Source: Halictus rubicundus
Taxonomy: Eukaryota; Arthropoda; Insecta; Hymenoptera; Halictidae
DNA: 64,000 bases
Assembly: GCF_050948215.1 (NCBI RefSeq)
Contig: NW_027488639.1
Span: forward strand, 124,001-188,000
Direction of reading: 5' to 3'
The translations under genes were made by a program, and so were the position numbers. How positions within the stretch are numbered: the stretch's first letter is position 1; each line of letters begins with the position of its first letter. This document shows, in pieces, positions 24,971 through 39,902 of this stretch. The notes below the pieces were generated by a model. The model was not told the origin of the DNA. It saw only the letters and a program-made list of their open reading frames with translations, and searched no databases.

Positions 24971-26555
24971 GATATGATATGATATAGGATAGGATAGGAT
25001 AGAGGGCAGGATAGAGAATAGGATAGGGTAGAGTATAAGATAGAGGATAGGAGACGATAGAGGATAGGATAGGGGATTGGATAGGATAGAGGACAGGAGA
25101 TGATAGAGGTTAGGATAGGATAGAGGATAGGATAGGGTAGAGAATAGTGTAGGATAGAGGAAAGGATAGGATAGAGAATAGAATAGGATAGATGATACAA
25201 TAATATAGAGGATAGGATAGGATAGAGGATACGATATTATAGAGGATATCATAGGATAGAGGATAGGGGATTGGATAGGATAGAGGATAGAATAGGAAAC
25301 AGGATAGGATAGGGGATTGGATAGGATAGAGAATAGGAGACGATAGAGGATAGGATAGGATAGAGGATAGGATACGATAGAGAAGAGGATAGGATAGATA
25401 ATATAATAGGATAGATAATATTATAGGAAAGAGGATAGGATATGATAGAGGAAACGATATTATAGAGGATAGGATAGGATAGAGGATCGGATAGGATAGA
25501 GGATTGGATAGGATAGAGGATAGGATAGGATAGAGGATAGGATAGGATAGGATAGAAAATGGGATAGGATAGAGTGTAGGAGACGATAGAGGATAGGATA
25601 GAGAATAGGGTAGGCTAGAGGATAGGCTGGTGGATTTGATAGGATAGAGGACAGGAGACGATAGATGACAGGATAGGGTAGAGGATAGGATAGGATAGAG
25701 GATATTATAGGATAGAGGATAGAATATGATAGAGGATACGATATTATAGAGGATATCATACGATAGAGAATAGGATAGGGGATTGGATAAGATAGGGGAT
25801 TGGATAGGATAGAGGATACGATAGGATAGAGGATAGAATGGAGATTAGGATAGGATAGAGGATAGGATAGGGGATTGGATAGGATAGAGAATAGGATACG
25901 ATAGATGATATTATAGGATAGAGGATAGAATATGATAGAGGATACGATATTATAGAGGATAGGATCGGATAGAGCATAGGATAGGGGATTGGATGGGATA
26001 GAGGATAGGATAGGATAGAGGATAGGATAGGATAGAGGATAGGATAGAGAATAGGATAGGATAGAGGATAGGATATGATATAATATAGGATAGGATAGAG
26101 GATACGATATTATAGAGGATAGGATAGGGGATTGGATCGGATAGAGGATAGGATCGGATAGAGGATATGACAGGGGAATGGATAGGATAGAGGATAGGGT
26201 AGGATAGAGGATACGATAGAGGATTGGATAGTATAAAGGATAGGATAGGATAGAGGACAGGAGACGATAGAGGATAGGATAGGATAGAGGATAGGATAGG
26301 TTAGAGGATAGGATAGAAACAGGATAGGATAGGGGATTGGATAGGATAGAGAATAGGAGACGATAGAGGATAGGATAGGATAGAGGATAGGATACGATAG
26401 AGAAGAGGATAGGATCGATAATATAATAGGATAGATAATATTATAGGAAAGAGGATACGATATTATAGAGGATACGATAGGATTGAGGATAGGATAGGAA
26501 AGAGGATAGGATAGGATGGAGGATACGATATTATAGAGGATACAATAATAGATAG

Positions 26556-27190
26556 GATAGGATAGGATAGAGGATAGGATAGGATAGGTGTTTAGATAGG
26601 ATAGAGGATAGGATAGGGTAGAGGATAGGATAGAGGATAGGAGACGATAGAGGATAGGATTGGATAGAGGATAGGATAGGATAGAGAATAGGACAGGATA
26701 GCTGATATTATAGGATAGAGGATAGGATAGGATAGAGGATACGATATTAAAGAGGATAGGATAAGATAGAGGATGGGATCGGATAGAGGATAGGATAGGA
26801 TAGAGGATAGGATTGGATAGAGGTTAGGATAGGATAGAGAATAGGATAGGATAGATGATATTATAGGATAGAGGATAGAATATGATAGAGGATACGATAT
26901 TATAGAGGATAGGATAGGATAGAGGATCGGATAGGATAGAGGATTGGATAGGATAGAGGATAGGATATGATATAGGATAGGATAGGATAGAGGACAGGAT
27001 AGAGAATAGGATAGGCTAGAGGATAGGATAGAGGATAGGAGACGATAGTGGATAGGATAGAGGATAGGATAGGATAGAGGATAGGATAGGTTAGAGAATA
27101 GTATAGGATAGAGGATAGGATAGGATAGCGGATAGGATAGGATAGAGGATAGGATAGGATAGAGGATAGGATAGGATAGAGGATAGGATA
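26556..27190 (+). repeat. ~635-bp block duplicated at 28,424-29,058 (offset 1,868)
   Basis: GGTGTTTAG is at 26,587 and 28,455, TATGATAGAG at 26,881 and 28,749, and AGAGAATAGG at 27,001 and 28,869. All three give 1,868 bp. The order of GATAGCTGATATTATAGG, GATCGG and GATATGATATAGG variants is also shared. The copies diverge after about 27,190, where the first continues to GAAAATGGG and the second to GGATTGG. Confidence 0.85.
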
Positions 27191-27770
27191 GGATAGGATA
27201 GAAAATGGGATAGGATAGAGTGTAGGAGACGATAGAGGATAGGATAGAGAATAGGATAGGCTAGAGGATAGGATGGTGGATTGGATAGGATAGAGGATAC
27301 GATATTATAGACCATAGGATAGGATAGAGGATAGGATAGGATATTGGATGGGATAGGATAGGATAGAGGATAGGATAGAGGATTGGATAGGATAGAGGAT
27401 AGGATAGGATAGACGATAGGATCGGATAGAGAATAGGATAGGGCATTGGATAGGATAGAGGATAGGAGACGATAGTGGATAGGATAGAGGATAGGATAGG
27501 ATAGATTATAGGATAGGATAGAGGATAGGATAGAGGATAGGATAGGTTAGAGAATAGTATAGGATAGAGGATAGGATAGGATAGCGGATAGGATAGGATA
27601 GAGGATAGGATAGGATAGAGGATAGGATAGGATAGGATAGAAAATGGGATAGGATAGAGTGTAGGAGACGATAGAGGATAGGATAGAGAATAGGATAGGC
27701 TAGAGGATAGGATGGTGGATTGGATAGGATAGAGGATACGATATTATAGACCATAGGATAGGATAGAGTA
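27040..27770 (+). repeat. 439-bp local duplication
   Basis: TGTAGGAGAC at 27,221 and 27,660, GGATGGTGGATTGG following each, and GACCATAGG near 27,310 and 27,749 all give a period of 439 bp. A diverged third version (GTGTAGGAGACG, then GGCTGGTGGATTTG) is near 25,575-25,640, and GTGTAGGAGACG also occurs near 28,394. Confidence 0.8.
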
Positions 27771-29609
27771 TAGGATAGGATAGGATAGAGGATAGGATAT
27801 AATAGAGAATAGGATAGGATAGATGATAGGATAGGAAAGAGGATACGATAGTATAGTGGATAGGATAGGATAGAGCAGACGATAGAGGATAGGATAGGAT
27901 AGAGGATAGGATATAATAGAGGATAGGATAGGATAGATGATAGGATAGGAAAGAGGATACGATAGGATAGTGAATAGGATAGGATAGATGTTAATATTGT
28001 ATAGAGGATAGAATATGATAGAGGATCCGATATTATAGATGATAGGATAGGGGATTGGATCGGATAGAGGATAGGATAGGATAAAGGATACGATATTATA
28101 GAGGATAGGATAGGATAGACGATAGGATCGGATAGAGAATAGGATAGCGGATTGGATAGGATAGAGGATAGGATAGGATAGAGGATAGGATAGGATAGAG
28201 GATAGGATAGGATAGAGAATAGGATAGAGAATAGGATAGGCTAGAGGATAGGATAGAGGATAGGAGACGATAGTGGATAGGATAGAGGATAGGATAGGAT
28301 AGAGGATAGGATACTATAGAGGATAGGATAGAGGATAGGAGACGATAGAGGATAGGATAGGATAGGATAGGATAGAAAATGGGATAGGATAGAGTGTAGG
28401 AGACGATAGAGGATAGGATAGAGAATAGGATAGGATAGAGGATAGGATAGGATAGGTGTTTAGATAGGATAGAGGATAGGATAGGGTAGAGGATAGGATA
28501 GAGGATAGGAGACGATAGAGGATAGGATTGGATAGAGGATAGGATAGGATAGAGAATAGGACAGGATAGCTGATATTATAGGATAGAGGATAGGATAGGA
28601 TAGAGGATACGATATTATAGAGGATAGGATAAGATAGAGGATGGGATCGGATAGAGGATAGGATAGGATAGAGGATAGGATTGGATAGAGGTTAGGATAG
28701 GATAGAGAATAGGATAGGATAGATGATATTATAGGATAGAGGATAGAATATGATAGAGGATACGATATTATAGAGGATAGGATAGGATAGAGGATCGGAT
28801 AGGATAGAGGATTGGATAGGATAGAGGATAGGATATGATATAGGATAGGATAGGATAGAGGACAGGATAGAGAATAGGATAGGCTAGAGGATAGGATAGA
28901 GGATAGGAGACGATAGTGGATAGGATAGAGGATAGGATAGGATAGAGGATAGGATAGGTTAGAGAATAGTATAGGATAGAGGATAGGATAGGATAGCGGA
29001 TAGGATAGGATAGAGGATAGGATAGGATAGAGGATAGGATAGGATAGAGGATTGGATAGGATAGAGGACAGGATAGGACAGAGGAAACGATATTATAGAG
29101 GATAGGATAGGATAGAGGATAGGATAGGGTAGCGGAAAGGATAGGATAGAGTATAGAATAGGATAGAGGATAGGATAGGATAGAGGATAGGATACGATAG
29201 AGGATAGGATAGGATAGAGGATAGGATAGGATAGGATAGAGATTAGGCTAGGATAGAGGATAGAATAGGATAGAGGATAGGATAGGATAGAGGATAGGAT
29301 ACGATAGAGGATAGGATAGGATAGAGAATAGGATAGGATAGAGTATAGGATATAGGATTGGATAGGATACAGGATAGGATAGGATAGGATACATGATATT
29401 ATAGGATAGAGAAAGGATACGACAGAGGATACGATATTATACAGGCTGGGATAGGATAGCGGAATGGATAGGATAGAGGATAGGATTCGATAGAGGACAG
29501 GATAGGATAGGATGGCGGGAAGGATAGGATAGAGTATTGAATAGGATAGAGGATAAGATAGGATGGAGGATAGGATAAGTTAGAGGATAGGATAGGATAG
29601 AGGATAGGA

Positions 29610-32600
29610 TGGGATAGGATAGAGGATAGGATAGGATAGAGGATAGGATAGGATAGAGGATAGGATAGGATAGAGGATAGGATAGGATAGAGGATAGGAT
29701 AGGATAGAGGATAGGATACGATAGAGGATACGATAGGATAGGATAGAGAATAGGATAGGATAGATGATATTGTAGGATAGAGGAAGGATAGGACAGAGGA
29801 TACGATATTATACAGGATAGGATAGCATAGCGGAAACGGTAGGATAGAGGATAGGATAGGATAGAGGATAGGAGAGGGTAGAGGATAGGATAGCATAGAG
29901 GATAGGATAGAGGATAGGATAGAGGATTGGATAGGATACAGGATAGGAGACGATAGAGGATAGGATAGGATAGAGGATAGGATTGGGGATTGGATACGAT
30001 AGAGGATAGGATAGGATAGATGATATTATAGGAAAGAGGATAGGATAGGATAGCGGAAAGGATAGGATAGAGTATAGGATAGGATAGAGGATAGGATAGG
30101 ATAGAGGATAGGATAGGATAGAGTATAGGATATACGATTGGATAGGATAGAGGATAGGATACGATAGAGGATACGATAGGATAGGATAAAGAATAGGATA
30201 GGATAGAGGATAGAAAAGGATAGAGGATAGGATAGGATAGAGGATAGAAAAGGATAGAGGATAGGATAGGATAGAGGATAGAAAAGGATAGAGGATAGGA
30301 TAGGATAGAGGATAGGATACGATAGAGTATAGGATAGGATAGAGAATAGGATATCGGATTGGATAGGATAGAGGATAGGATACGATAGAGGATAGGATAG
30401 GACAGAATGGAGAATAGGATAGGATAGATGATATTGTAATAAATAGGACAGGATAGGACAGAGGAAACGATATTATAGAGGATAGGATAGGATAGAGGAT
30501 AGGATCGGATAAGGATAGGATAGGGGATTGGATAGGATAGAGGATAGGATTCGATAGAGGACAGGATAGGATAGGATGGCGGAAAGGATAGGATAGAGTA
30601 TAGAATAGGATAGAGGATAAGATAGGATAGAGAATAGGATACGTTAGAGGATAGGATAGGATAGAGGATAGGATAGAGGATTTTATAGGATAGAGGATAC
30701 GATAGGATAGAGGATAGGATAGAGAATAGGATAGGATAGAGGATACGATAGGGGATTGGATCGGATACAGGATAGGAGACTGTAGAGGATAGGATAGGAT
30801 AGGTTAGAGAATAGGATAGGATAGATTATATTATAGGATAGAGAACAGGATAGGATAGAGTATAGGATAGGATAGAGGATAGGATAGCGGATTGGATAGG
30901 ATAGAGGAGAGGATACGATAGAGGATAGAATGGAATGGAAGATAGGATAGATAATAGGATAGGATAGAGGATATGATAAGATAGAGGATACGATAGGATA
31001 GAGGATAGGATAGGATAGAGGATAGGATAGGATAGAGGATAGGATAGGATAGAGGATAGGATAGGATTGAGGACAGGATAGGATAGAGGATAGGATAGGA
31101 GATTGGATAGGATACAGGCTAGGAGACGATTGAGAATAGGATAGGATAGATGGTATTATAGGGAAGTGGATACGATAGGATAGAGAATAGAATAGGAAAG
31201 ACGATACGATAGGATAGAGGATATTATAGGATAGAGGATAGGATAGGATTGAGGATATGATTGGAGAGAGGATAGGATAGGATAAAGGATAGGATAGGAT
31301 AGAGAATAGGATAGGAAAGACGATAGGATAGAATAGAGAATGGGATAGGATAGAGGATAGGATAGGATAGAGGATAGAATAGGATCGAGTATTGGATAGG
31401 ATAGAGAATAGGATAGGGGATTGGATAGGATAGAGGATAGGATAGGATAGAGGATAGGATAGGGGATTGGATAGGATAGAGAATAGGATAGGATAGAGGA
31501 TAGGATAGGAGATTGGATAGGATACAGGCTAGGAGACGATAGAGAAGAGGATAGGATAGATGGTATTATAGGGAAGTGGATACGATAGGATAGAGAATAG
31601 GATAGGAAAGACGATACGATAGGATAGAGGATAGGATAGGATAGAGGATAGGATAGGATTGAGGATATGATTGGAGAGAGGATAGGATAGGATAGAGGAT
31701 ACGATATTATAGAGGATAGGATAGGATAGCGGATAGGATAGGATGGAGTATAGGATCGAATTGAGGATAGGATAGGGTTGAGGATAGGATAGTATAGAGG
31801 ATAGGATTGGATAGAGGATAGGATAGGGGATTGGATAGGATAGACGACAGGATAGGATAGGATAGCGTAAAGGATAGGATAGAGTATAGAATAGGATAGA
31901 GGATATGATAGGATAGATGATAGGATATGTTAGAGTATAGGATAGGTGATTGGATAGGCTAGAGGATAGGATAGGATAGATGATAGGATACAGGATAGGG
32001 TAGGACAGAGGATAGGATAGGGTAGAGGATAGCATAGGAGAGATGATATGATGGGATAGAGGATAGTATAGGATAGAGGTTAAGATATTATACAGGATAG
32101 GATAGGGTAGAGTATAGGATAGGATAGAGGATAGGATAGGATAGAGAATAGGATAGGATTGAGGATAGGATAGGAAAGAGGACAGGATAGGATACAGGAT
32201 ACGATATTATAGAGGATAGGATAGGATAGGGAAGAGGATAGGATAGATGATATTATAGGATAGAGGATAGGATAGGATGGAGGATAGGATAGAGGATAGG
32301 ATAGGATAGAGGATAGTATAGGATAGAGGATAGGATAGGATAGAGGATAGGATAGGATAGAGGATACGATCTTCTAGAGGATAGGATAGGATAGAGGAAA
32401 GGATAGGATAGGGGAAAGGATAGGATAGAGGATAGGATAGGGGATTGGATAGGATAGAGGATAGGAGGCGAAATAGGATAGGATTGGATACAGAATAGGA
32501 TTGATAATAGGAAAGAGGATTGGATAGGATAGAGGATAGGATAGGATAGCGGATAGGATAGGATAGAGGATATGATAGGATAGGGAATAGGATAGGATAA

Positions 32601-35600
32601 ATGATATTATAGGAAAGAGGATAGGATATGATAGAGGATACGATATTATAGAGGATACGATAGGATAGAGGATCGGAAAGGATAGAGGATTGGATAGGAT
32701 AGAAGATACGATAGGATAGATGATAGGATAGGATTGAGGATAGGATAGGAAAGAGTACAGGATAGGATACAGGATACGATATTATAGAGGATAGGATAGG
32801 ATAGGGAAGAGGATAGGATAGATGATATTATAGGATAGAGGATAGGATAGGATGGAGGATAGGATAGAGGATAGGATAGAGGATAGGACAGGATAGAGGA
32901 TAGGATAGGATAGAGGATAGGATAGGATAGAGAATAGGATAGGATTGAGGATAGGATAGGAAAGAGGACAGGATAGGATACAGGATACGATATTATAGAG
33001 GATAGGATAGGATAGGGAAGAGGATAGGATAGATGATATTATAGGATAGAGGATAGGATAGGATGGAGGATAGGATAGAGGATAGGATAGGATAGAGGAT
33101 AGTATAGGATAGAGGATAGGATAGGATAGAGGATAGGATAGGATAGTGGATAGGATAGGATAGAGGATAGGATAGGATAGAGGATAGGATAGGATAGACG
33201 ATAGGATAGGATAGAAGATAGGGTAGCATAGAGGATAGGATAGGATTGACGATAGGATAGGATAGAGGACAGGACGGGATAGAGGATAGGATAGAGAATT
33301 GGATGTGATAGAGGATAGGATAGGATAGAGGATAGGATAGGATAGAGGATAGGATAGGATAGAGGATAGGATAGGATAGAGGATAGGATAGGATAGAGGA
33401 TAGGATACGATAGAGGATACGATAGGATAGGATAGAGAATAGGATAGGATAGATGATATTGTAGGATAGAGGAAGGATAGGACAGAGGATACGATATTAT
33501 ACAGGATAGGATAGCATAGCGGAAACGGTAGGATAGAGGATAGGATAGGATAGAGGATAGGAGAGGGTAGAGGATAGGATAGCATAGAGGATAGGATAGA
33601 GGATAGGATAGAGGATTGGATAGGATACAGGATAGGAGACGATAGAGGATAGGATAGGATAGAGGATAGGATTGGGGATTGGATACGATAGAGGATAGGA
33701 TAGGATAGATGATATTATAGGAAAGAGGATAGGATAGGATAGCGGAAAGGATAGGATAGAGTATAGGATAGGATAGAGGATAGGATAGGATAGAGGATAG
33801 GATAGGATAGAGTATAGGATATACGATTGGATAGGATAGAGGATAGGATACGATAGAGGATACGATAGGATAGGATAAAGAATAGGATAGGATAGATGAT
33901 ATTGTAGGATAGAGTAAGGATAGGACAGAGGATACGATATTATAGAGGATAGGATAGCATAGCGGAAAGGTTAGGATAGAGGATAGGATCGGGGATTGGA
34001 TAGGATAGAGGACAGGAGACGATAAAGGATAGGATAGGATAGAGGATAGAAAAGGATAGAGGATAGGATAGGATAGAGGATAGAAAAGGATAGAGGATAG
34101 GATAGGATAGAGGATAGAAAAGGATAGAGGATAGGATAGGATAGAGGATAGGATACGATAGAGTATAGGATAGGATAGAGAATAGGATATCGGATTGGAT
34201 AGGATAGAGGATAGGATACGATAGAGGATAGGATAGGACAGAATGGAGAATAGGATAGGATAGATGATATTGTAATATATAGGACAGGATAGGACAGAGG
34301 AAACGATATTATAGAGGATAGGATAGGATAGAGGATAGGATTCGATAGAGGACAGGATAGGATAGGATGGCGGAAAGGATAGGATAGAGTATAGAATAGG
34401 ATAGAGGATAAGATAGGATAGAGAATAGGATACGTTAGAGGATAGGATAGGATAGAGGATAGGATAGAGGATTTTATAGGATAGAGGATACGATAGGATA
34501 GAGGATAGGATAGAGAATAGGATAGGATAGAGGATACGATAGGGGATTGGATCGGATACAGGATAGGAGACTGTAGAGGATAGGATAGGATAGGTTAGAG
34601 AATAGGATAGGATAGATTATATTATAGGATAGAGAACAGGATAGGATAGAGTATAGGATAGGATAGAGGATAGGATAGCGGATTGGATAGGATAGAGGAG
34701 AGGATACGATAGAGGATAGAATGGAATGGAAGATAGGATAGATAATAGGATAGGATAGAGGATATGATAAGATAGAGGATACGATAGGATAGAGGATAGG
34801 ATAGGATAGAGGATAGGATAGGATAGAGGATAGGATAGGATAGAGGATAGGATAGGATTGAGGACAGGATAGGATAGAGGATAGGATAGGAGATTGGATA
34901 GGATACAGGCTAGGAGACGATTGAGAATAGGATAGGATAGATGGTATTATAGGGAAGTGGATACGATAGGATAGAGAATAGGATAGGAAAGACGATACGA
35001 TAGGATAGAGGATATTATAGGATAGAGGATAGGATAGGATTGAGGATATGATTGGAGAGAGGATAGGATAGGATAAAGGATAGGATAGGATAGAGAATAG
35101 GATAGGAAAGACGATAGGATAGGATAGAGAATGGGATAGGATAGAGGATAGGATAGGATAGAGGATAGAATAGGATCGAGTATTGGATAGGATAGAGAAT
35201 AGGATAGGGGATTGGATAGGATAGAGGATAGGATAGGATAGAGGATAGGATAGGGGATTGGATAGGATAGAGAATAGGATAGGATAGAGGATAGGATAGG
35301 AGATTGGATAGGATACAGGCTAGGAGACGATAGAGAAGAGGATAGGATAGATGGTATTATAGGGAAGTGGATACGATAGGATAGAGAATAGGATAGGAAA
35401 GACGATACGATAGGATAGAGGATAGGATAGGATAGAGGATAGGATAGGATTGAGGATATGATTGGAGAGAGGATAGGATAGGATAGAGGATACGATATTA
35501 TAGAGGATAGGATAGGATAGCGGATAGGATACGATGGAGTATAGGATCGAATTGAGGATAGGATAGGGTTGAGGATAGGATAGTATAGAGGATAGGATTG

Positions 35601-37140
35601 GATAGAGGATAGGATAGGGGATTGGATAGGATAGAGAATAGGATAGGATAGAGGATAGGATAGGATAGAGGATAGGATAGGATAGAGGATACGATATTAT
35701 AGAGGATAGGATAGGATAGCGAATAGGATAGGATGGAGTATAGGATCGAATTGAGGATAGGATAGGGTTGAGGATAGGATAGGATAGAGGATAGGATAGG
35801 ATAGAGGATAGGATAGGATAGGGAATAGGATAGGATAGATGGTATTATAGGAAAGAGGATAGGATCTGATAGAGGATACGATATTATAGAGGATAGGATA
35901 GGATAGCGGATAGGATAGGATAGAGAATAGGATAGGATTGAGGATAGGATAGGAAAGAGGACAGGATAGGATACAGGATACGATATTATAGAGGATAGGA
36001 TAGGATAGGGAAGAGGATAGGATAGATGATATTATAGGATAGAGGATAGGATAGGATGGAGGATAGGATAGAGGATAGGATAGGATAGAGGATAGTATAG
36101 GATAGAGGATAGGATAGGATAGAGGATAGGATAGGATAGAGGATACGATCTTCTAGAGGATAGGATAGGATAGAGGAAAGGATAGGATAGGGGAAAGGAT
36201 AGGATATAGGATAGGATAGGGGATTGGATAGGATAGAGGATAGGAGGCAAAATAGGATAGGATTGGATACAGAATAGGATTGATAATAGGAAAGAGGATT
36301 GGATAGGATAGAGGATAGGATAGGATAGCGGATAGGATAGGATAGAGGATATGATAGGATAGGGAATAGGATAGGATAAATGATATTATAGGAAAGAGGA
36401 TAGGATATGATAGAGGATACGATATTATAGAGGATACGATAGGATAGAGGATCGGAAAGGATAGAGGATTGGATAGGATAGAAGATACGATAGGATAGAT
36501 GATAGGATAGGATTGAGGATAGGATAGGAAAGAGTACAGGATAGGATACAGGATACGATATTATAGAGGATAGGATAGGATAGGGAAGAGGATAGGATAG
36601 ATGATATTATAGGATAGAGGATAGGATAGGATGGAGGATAGGATAGAGGATAGGATAGAGGATAGGACAGGATAGAGGATAGGATAGGATAGAGGATAGG
36701 ATAGGATAGAGAATAGGATAGGATTGAGGATAGGATAGGAAAGAGGACAGGATAGGATACAGGATACGATATTATAGAGGATAGGATAGGATAGGGAAGA
36801 GGATAGGATAGATGATATTATAGGATAGAGGATAGGATAGGATGGAGGATAGGATAGAGGATAGGATAGGATAGAGGATAGTATAGGATAGAGGATAGGA
36901 TAGGATAGAGGATAGGATAGGATAGTGGATAGGATAGGATAGAGGATAGGATAGGATAGAGGATAGGATAGGATAGACGATAGGATAGGATAGAAGATAG
37001 GATAGCATAGAGGATAGGATAGGATTGACGATAGGATAGGATAGAGGACAGGACGGGATAGAGGATAGGATAGAGAATTGGATGTGATAGAGGATAGGAT
37101 AGGATAGAGGATAGGATAGGATAGAGGATAGGATAGGATA
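29610..37140 (+). repeat. ~3.7-3.8 kb tandem duplication with a replaced central segment
   Basis: Copy 1 is about 29,610-33,300 and copy 2 about 33,300-37,140. GAGTATAGGATATACG is at 30,121 and 33,810 (3,689 bp). TAGAAAAGG is at 30,211 and 34,047 (3,836), after an extra ~147 bp in copy 2. GATGGAGTATAGG is at 31,742 and 35,533 (3,791), after a 45-bp loss in copy 2. GATCTTCTAGA is at 32,368 and 36,147 (3,779). Between about 31,850-32,130 and 35,630-35,915 the copies do not match; there copy 1 instead resembles about 39,712-39,900. So the duplication has since been patched by other array sequence. Confidence 0.75.
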
Positions 37141-37737
37141 GAGGATAGGATAGGCTAGAGGATAGGATAGGATAGAGGATAGGATAGCATAGATTATAGG
37201 GTCGGATAAAGGATAGGATAGGGGATTGGATAGGATAGACGATAGGATAGGATAGAGGATTGGATAGGATAGAGGATAGGATAGGATAGCGGAAAGGATA
37301 GGATAGAGTATAGAATAGGGTAGACGATATGATAGGATAGATGATAGGATATGATAGAGTATAGGATATACGATTGCATAGGATAGAGGATAGGATACGA
37401 TAGAGAATACGATAGGATAGGATAGAGAATACGATAGGATAGAGGATAGGATAGGATAGAGGATAGCACAGAGAATAGGATAGGATAGCGGATAGGATAG
37501 GTTGGAGTATAGGATAGAATTGAGGATAGGATAGGGTTGAGGATAGGATAGGATATAGGATAGGATAGGATAGAGGATTGGATAGGATAGAGGATAGGAT
37601 AGGTTAGAGGATAGGATAGGATAGAGGTTTGGATAGAATAGAGGATAGGATAGGATAGAGGATAGGATAGGATAGAGGATAGGATAGGATAGAGGATAGG
37701 ATCGGATAGAGGATAGGATAGGATAGAGGATAGGATA

Positions 37738-39421
37738 GGATAGAGGATAGGATAGGATAGAGGATAGGATATGATAGAGGATAGGATAGGATAGAGGATA
37801 GGATAGGATAGAGGATAGGATAGGTTAGATTATAGGGTCGGATAGAGGATAGGATAGGGGATTGGATAGGATAGACGATAGGATAGGATAGAGGATTGGA
37901 TAGGATAGAGGATAGGATAGGATAGCGTAAAGGATAGGATAGAGTATCGAATGGGGTAGATGATATGATAGGATAGATGATAGGATATGATAGAGTATAG
38001 GATAGGGGATTGGATAGGATAGAGGATAGGATTAGATAGAGGACACGATAGGATAGGATGGCGGAAAGGATAGGATAGAGTATAGAATAGGATAGAGGAT
38101 AAGATAGGATAGAGGATAGGATAAGTTAGAGGATAGGATAGGATAGAGGATAGGATAGAGGATAGGATAGAGGATTGGATAGGATATAGGGTAGGATAGG
38201 GTAGAGGATAGCATGGGATAGATGATATTATGGGATAGAGGATAGTATAGGATAGAGGAAACGATATTATAGAGGATAGGATAGAGGATAGGATAGCATA
38301 GAGGATAGGATAAAGGATTGGATAGGATAGGATAGAGGATAGGATAGGATAGAGGATAGGATCGGATAGAGGACAGGATAGGATAGAGTATAGGATATTG
38401 CAGAGTATGGGATAGGATAGAGGATACGATAGGATAGAGGATAGGATAGCATAGAGGATAGGATAAAGGATTGGATAGGATAGAGGACAGGATACGATAG
38501 AGGATAGGATAGGATAGAGGATAGGATTGGATAGAGAATAGGATAGGAAAGAGGATAGGATAGGATAGAGAATAGCATAGGATAGAGGATAGGATAGGAT
38601 AGAGGATAGGATATGATAGAGGATAGGATAGGATAGAGGATAGGATAGGATAGAGGATAGGATAGGTTAGATTATAGGGTCGGATAGAGGATAGGATAGG
38701 GGATTGGATAGGATAGACGATAGGATAGGATAGAGGATTGGATAGGATAGAGGATAGGATAGGATAGCGTAAAGGATAGGATAGAGTATCGAATGGGGTA
38801 GATGATATGATAGGATAGATGATAGGATATGATAGAGTATAGGATAGGGGATTGGATAGGATAGAGGATAGGATTAGATAGAGGACACGATAGGATAGGA
38901 TGGCGGAAAGGATAGGATAGAGTATAGAATAGGATAGAGGATAAGATAGGATAGAGGATAGGATAAGTTAGAGGATAGGATAGGATAGAGGATAGGATAG
39001 AGGATAGGATAGAGGATTGGATAGGATATAGGGTAGGATAGGGTAGAGGATAGCATGGGATAGATGATATTATGGGATAGAGGATAGTATAGGATAGAGG
39101 AAACGATATTATAGAGGATAGGATAGAGGATAGGATAGCATAGAGGATAGGATAAAGGATTGGATAGGATAGGATAGAGGATAGGATAGGATAGAGGATA
39201 GGATCGGATAGAGGACAGGATAGGATAGAGTATAGGATATTGCAGAGTATGGGATAGGATAGAGGATACGATAGGATAGAGGATAGGATAGCATAGAGGA
39301 TAGGATAAAGGATTGGATAGGATAGAGGACAGGATACGATAGAGGATAGGATAGGATAGAGGATAGGATTGGATAGAGAATAGGATAGGAAAGAGGATAG
39401 GATAGGATAGAGAATAGCATA
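37738..39421 (+). repeat. 842-bp perfect-looking tandem pair in copy A
   Basis: Units are about 37,738-38,579 and 38,580-39,421. ATATGATAG at 37,770 and 38,612, GACACGATAGG near 38,042 and 38,884, and long stretches between show the same variants at 842 bp. Copy B has a single unit at about 51,237-52,078. Each unit contains a smaller internal repeat around GATAGCATAGAGG and AAAGGATTGG. Confidence 0.85.
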
Positions 39422-39902
39422 GGATAGAGGATAGGATAGGATAGAGGAGATGATAGGATAGAGGATAGGATAGGATAGAGGAAAGGATAGGATAGAGGGT
39501 ATTATAGGATAGTGAATAGGATAGGATAGAGGATATGATAGGATAGAGTATTTGATAGGGCAGAGGATGGGATAGGATAGAGAATAGCATAGGTTAGATG
39601 ATATTATAAGATAGTGGATAGGATAGGATAGAGGATAGGATCGAATTGAGGATAGGATAGGTTTGAGGATAGGATAGTATAGAGGATAGGATTGGATAGA
39701 GGATAGGATAGGGGATTGGATAGGATAGACGAGAGGATAGGATAGGATACCGTAAAGGATAGGATAGAGTATAGAATAGGATAGAGGATATGATAGGATA
39801 GATGATAGGATATGTTAGAGTATAGGATAGGTGATTGGATAGGCTAGAGGATAGGATAGGATAGATGATAGGATACAGGATAGGGTAGGACAGAGGATAG
39901 GA

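Larger units (their letters stand above)
24970..29610 (+). repeat. Subfamily D, second block
   Basis: Diverged units again, with GAGACGATAG, GGGGATTGG, CGATATTATAG, GATAATATAATAGG and GAAAATGGG. A small duplicated block at about 25,297-25,440 recurs at 26,315-26,455 (GATAATATAATAGG at 25,397 and 26,417). Other duplications are listed separately. No gene-like sequence is seen. Confidence 0.8.
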
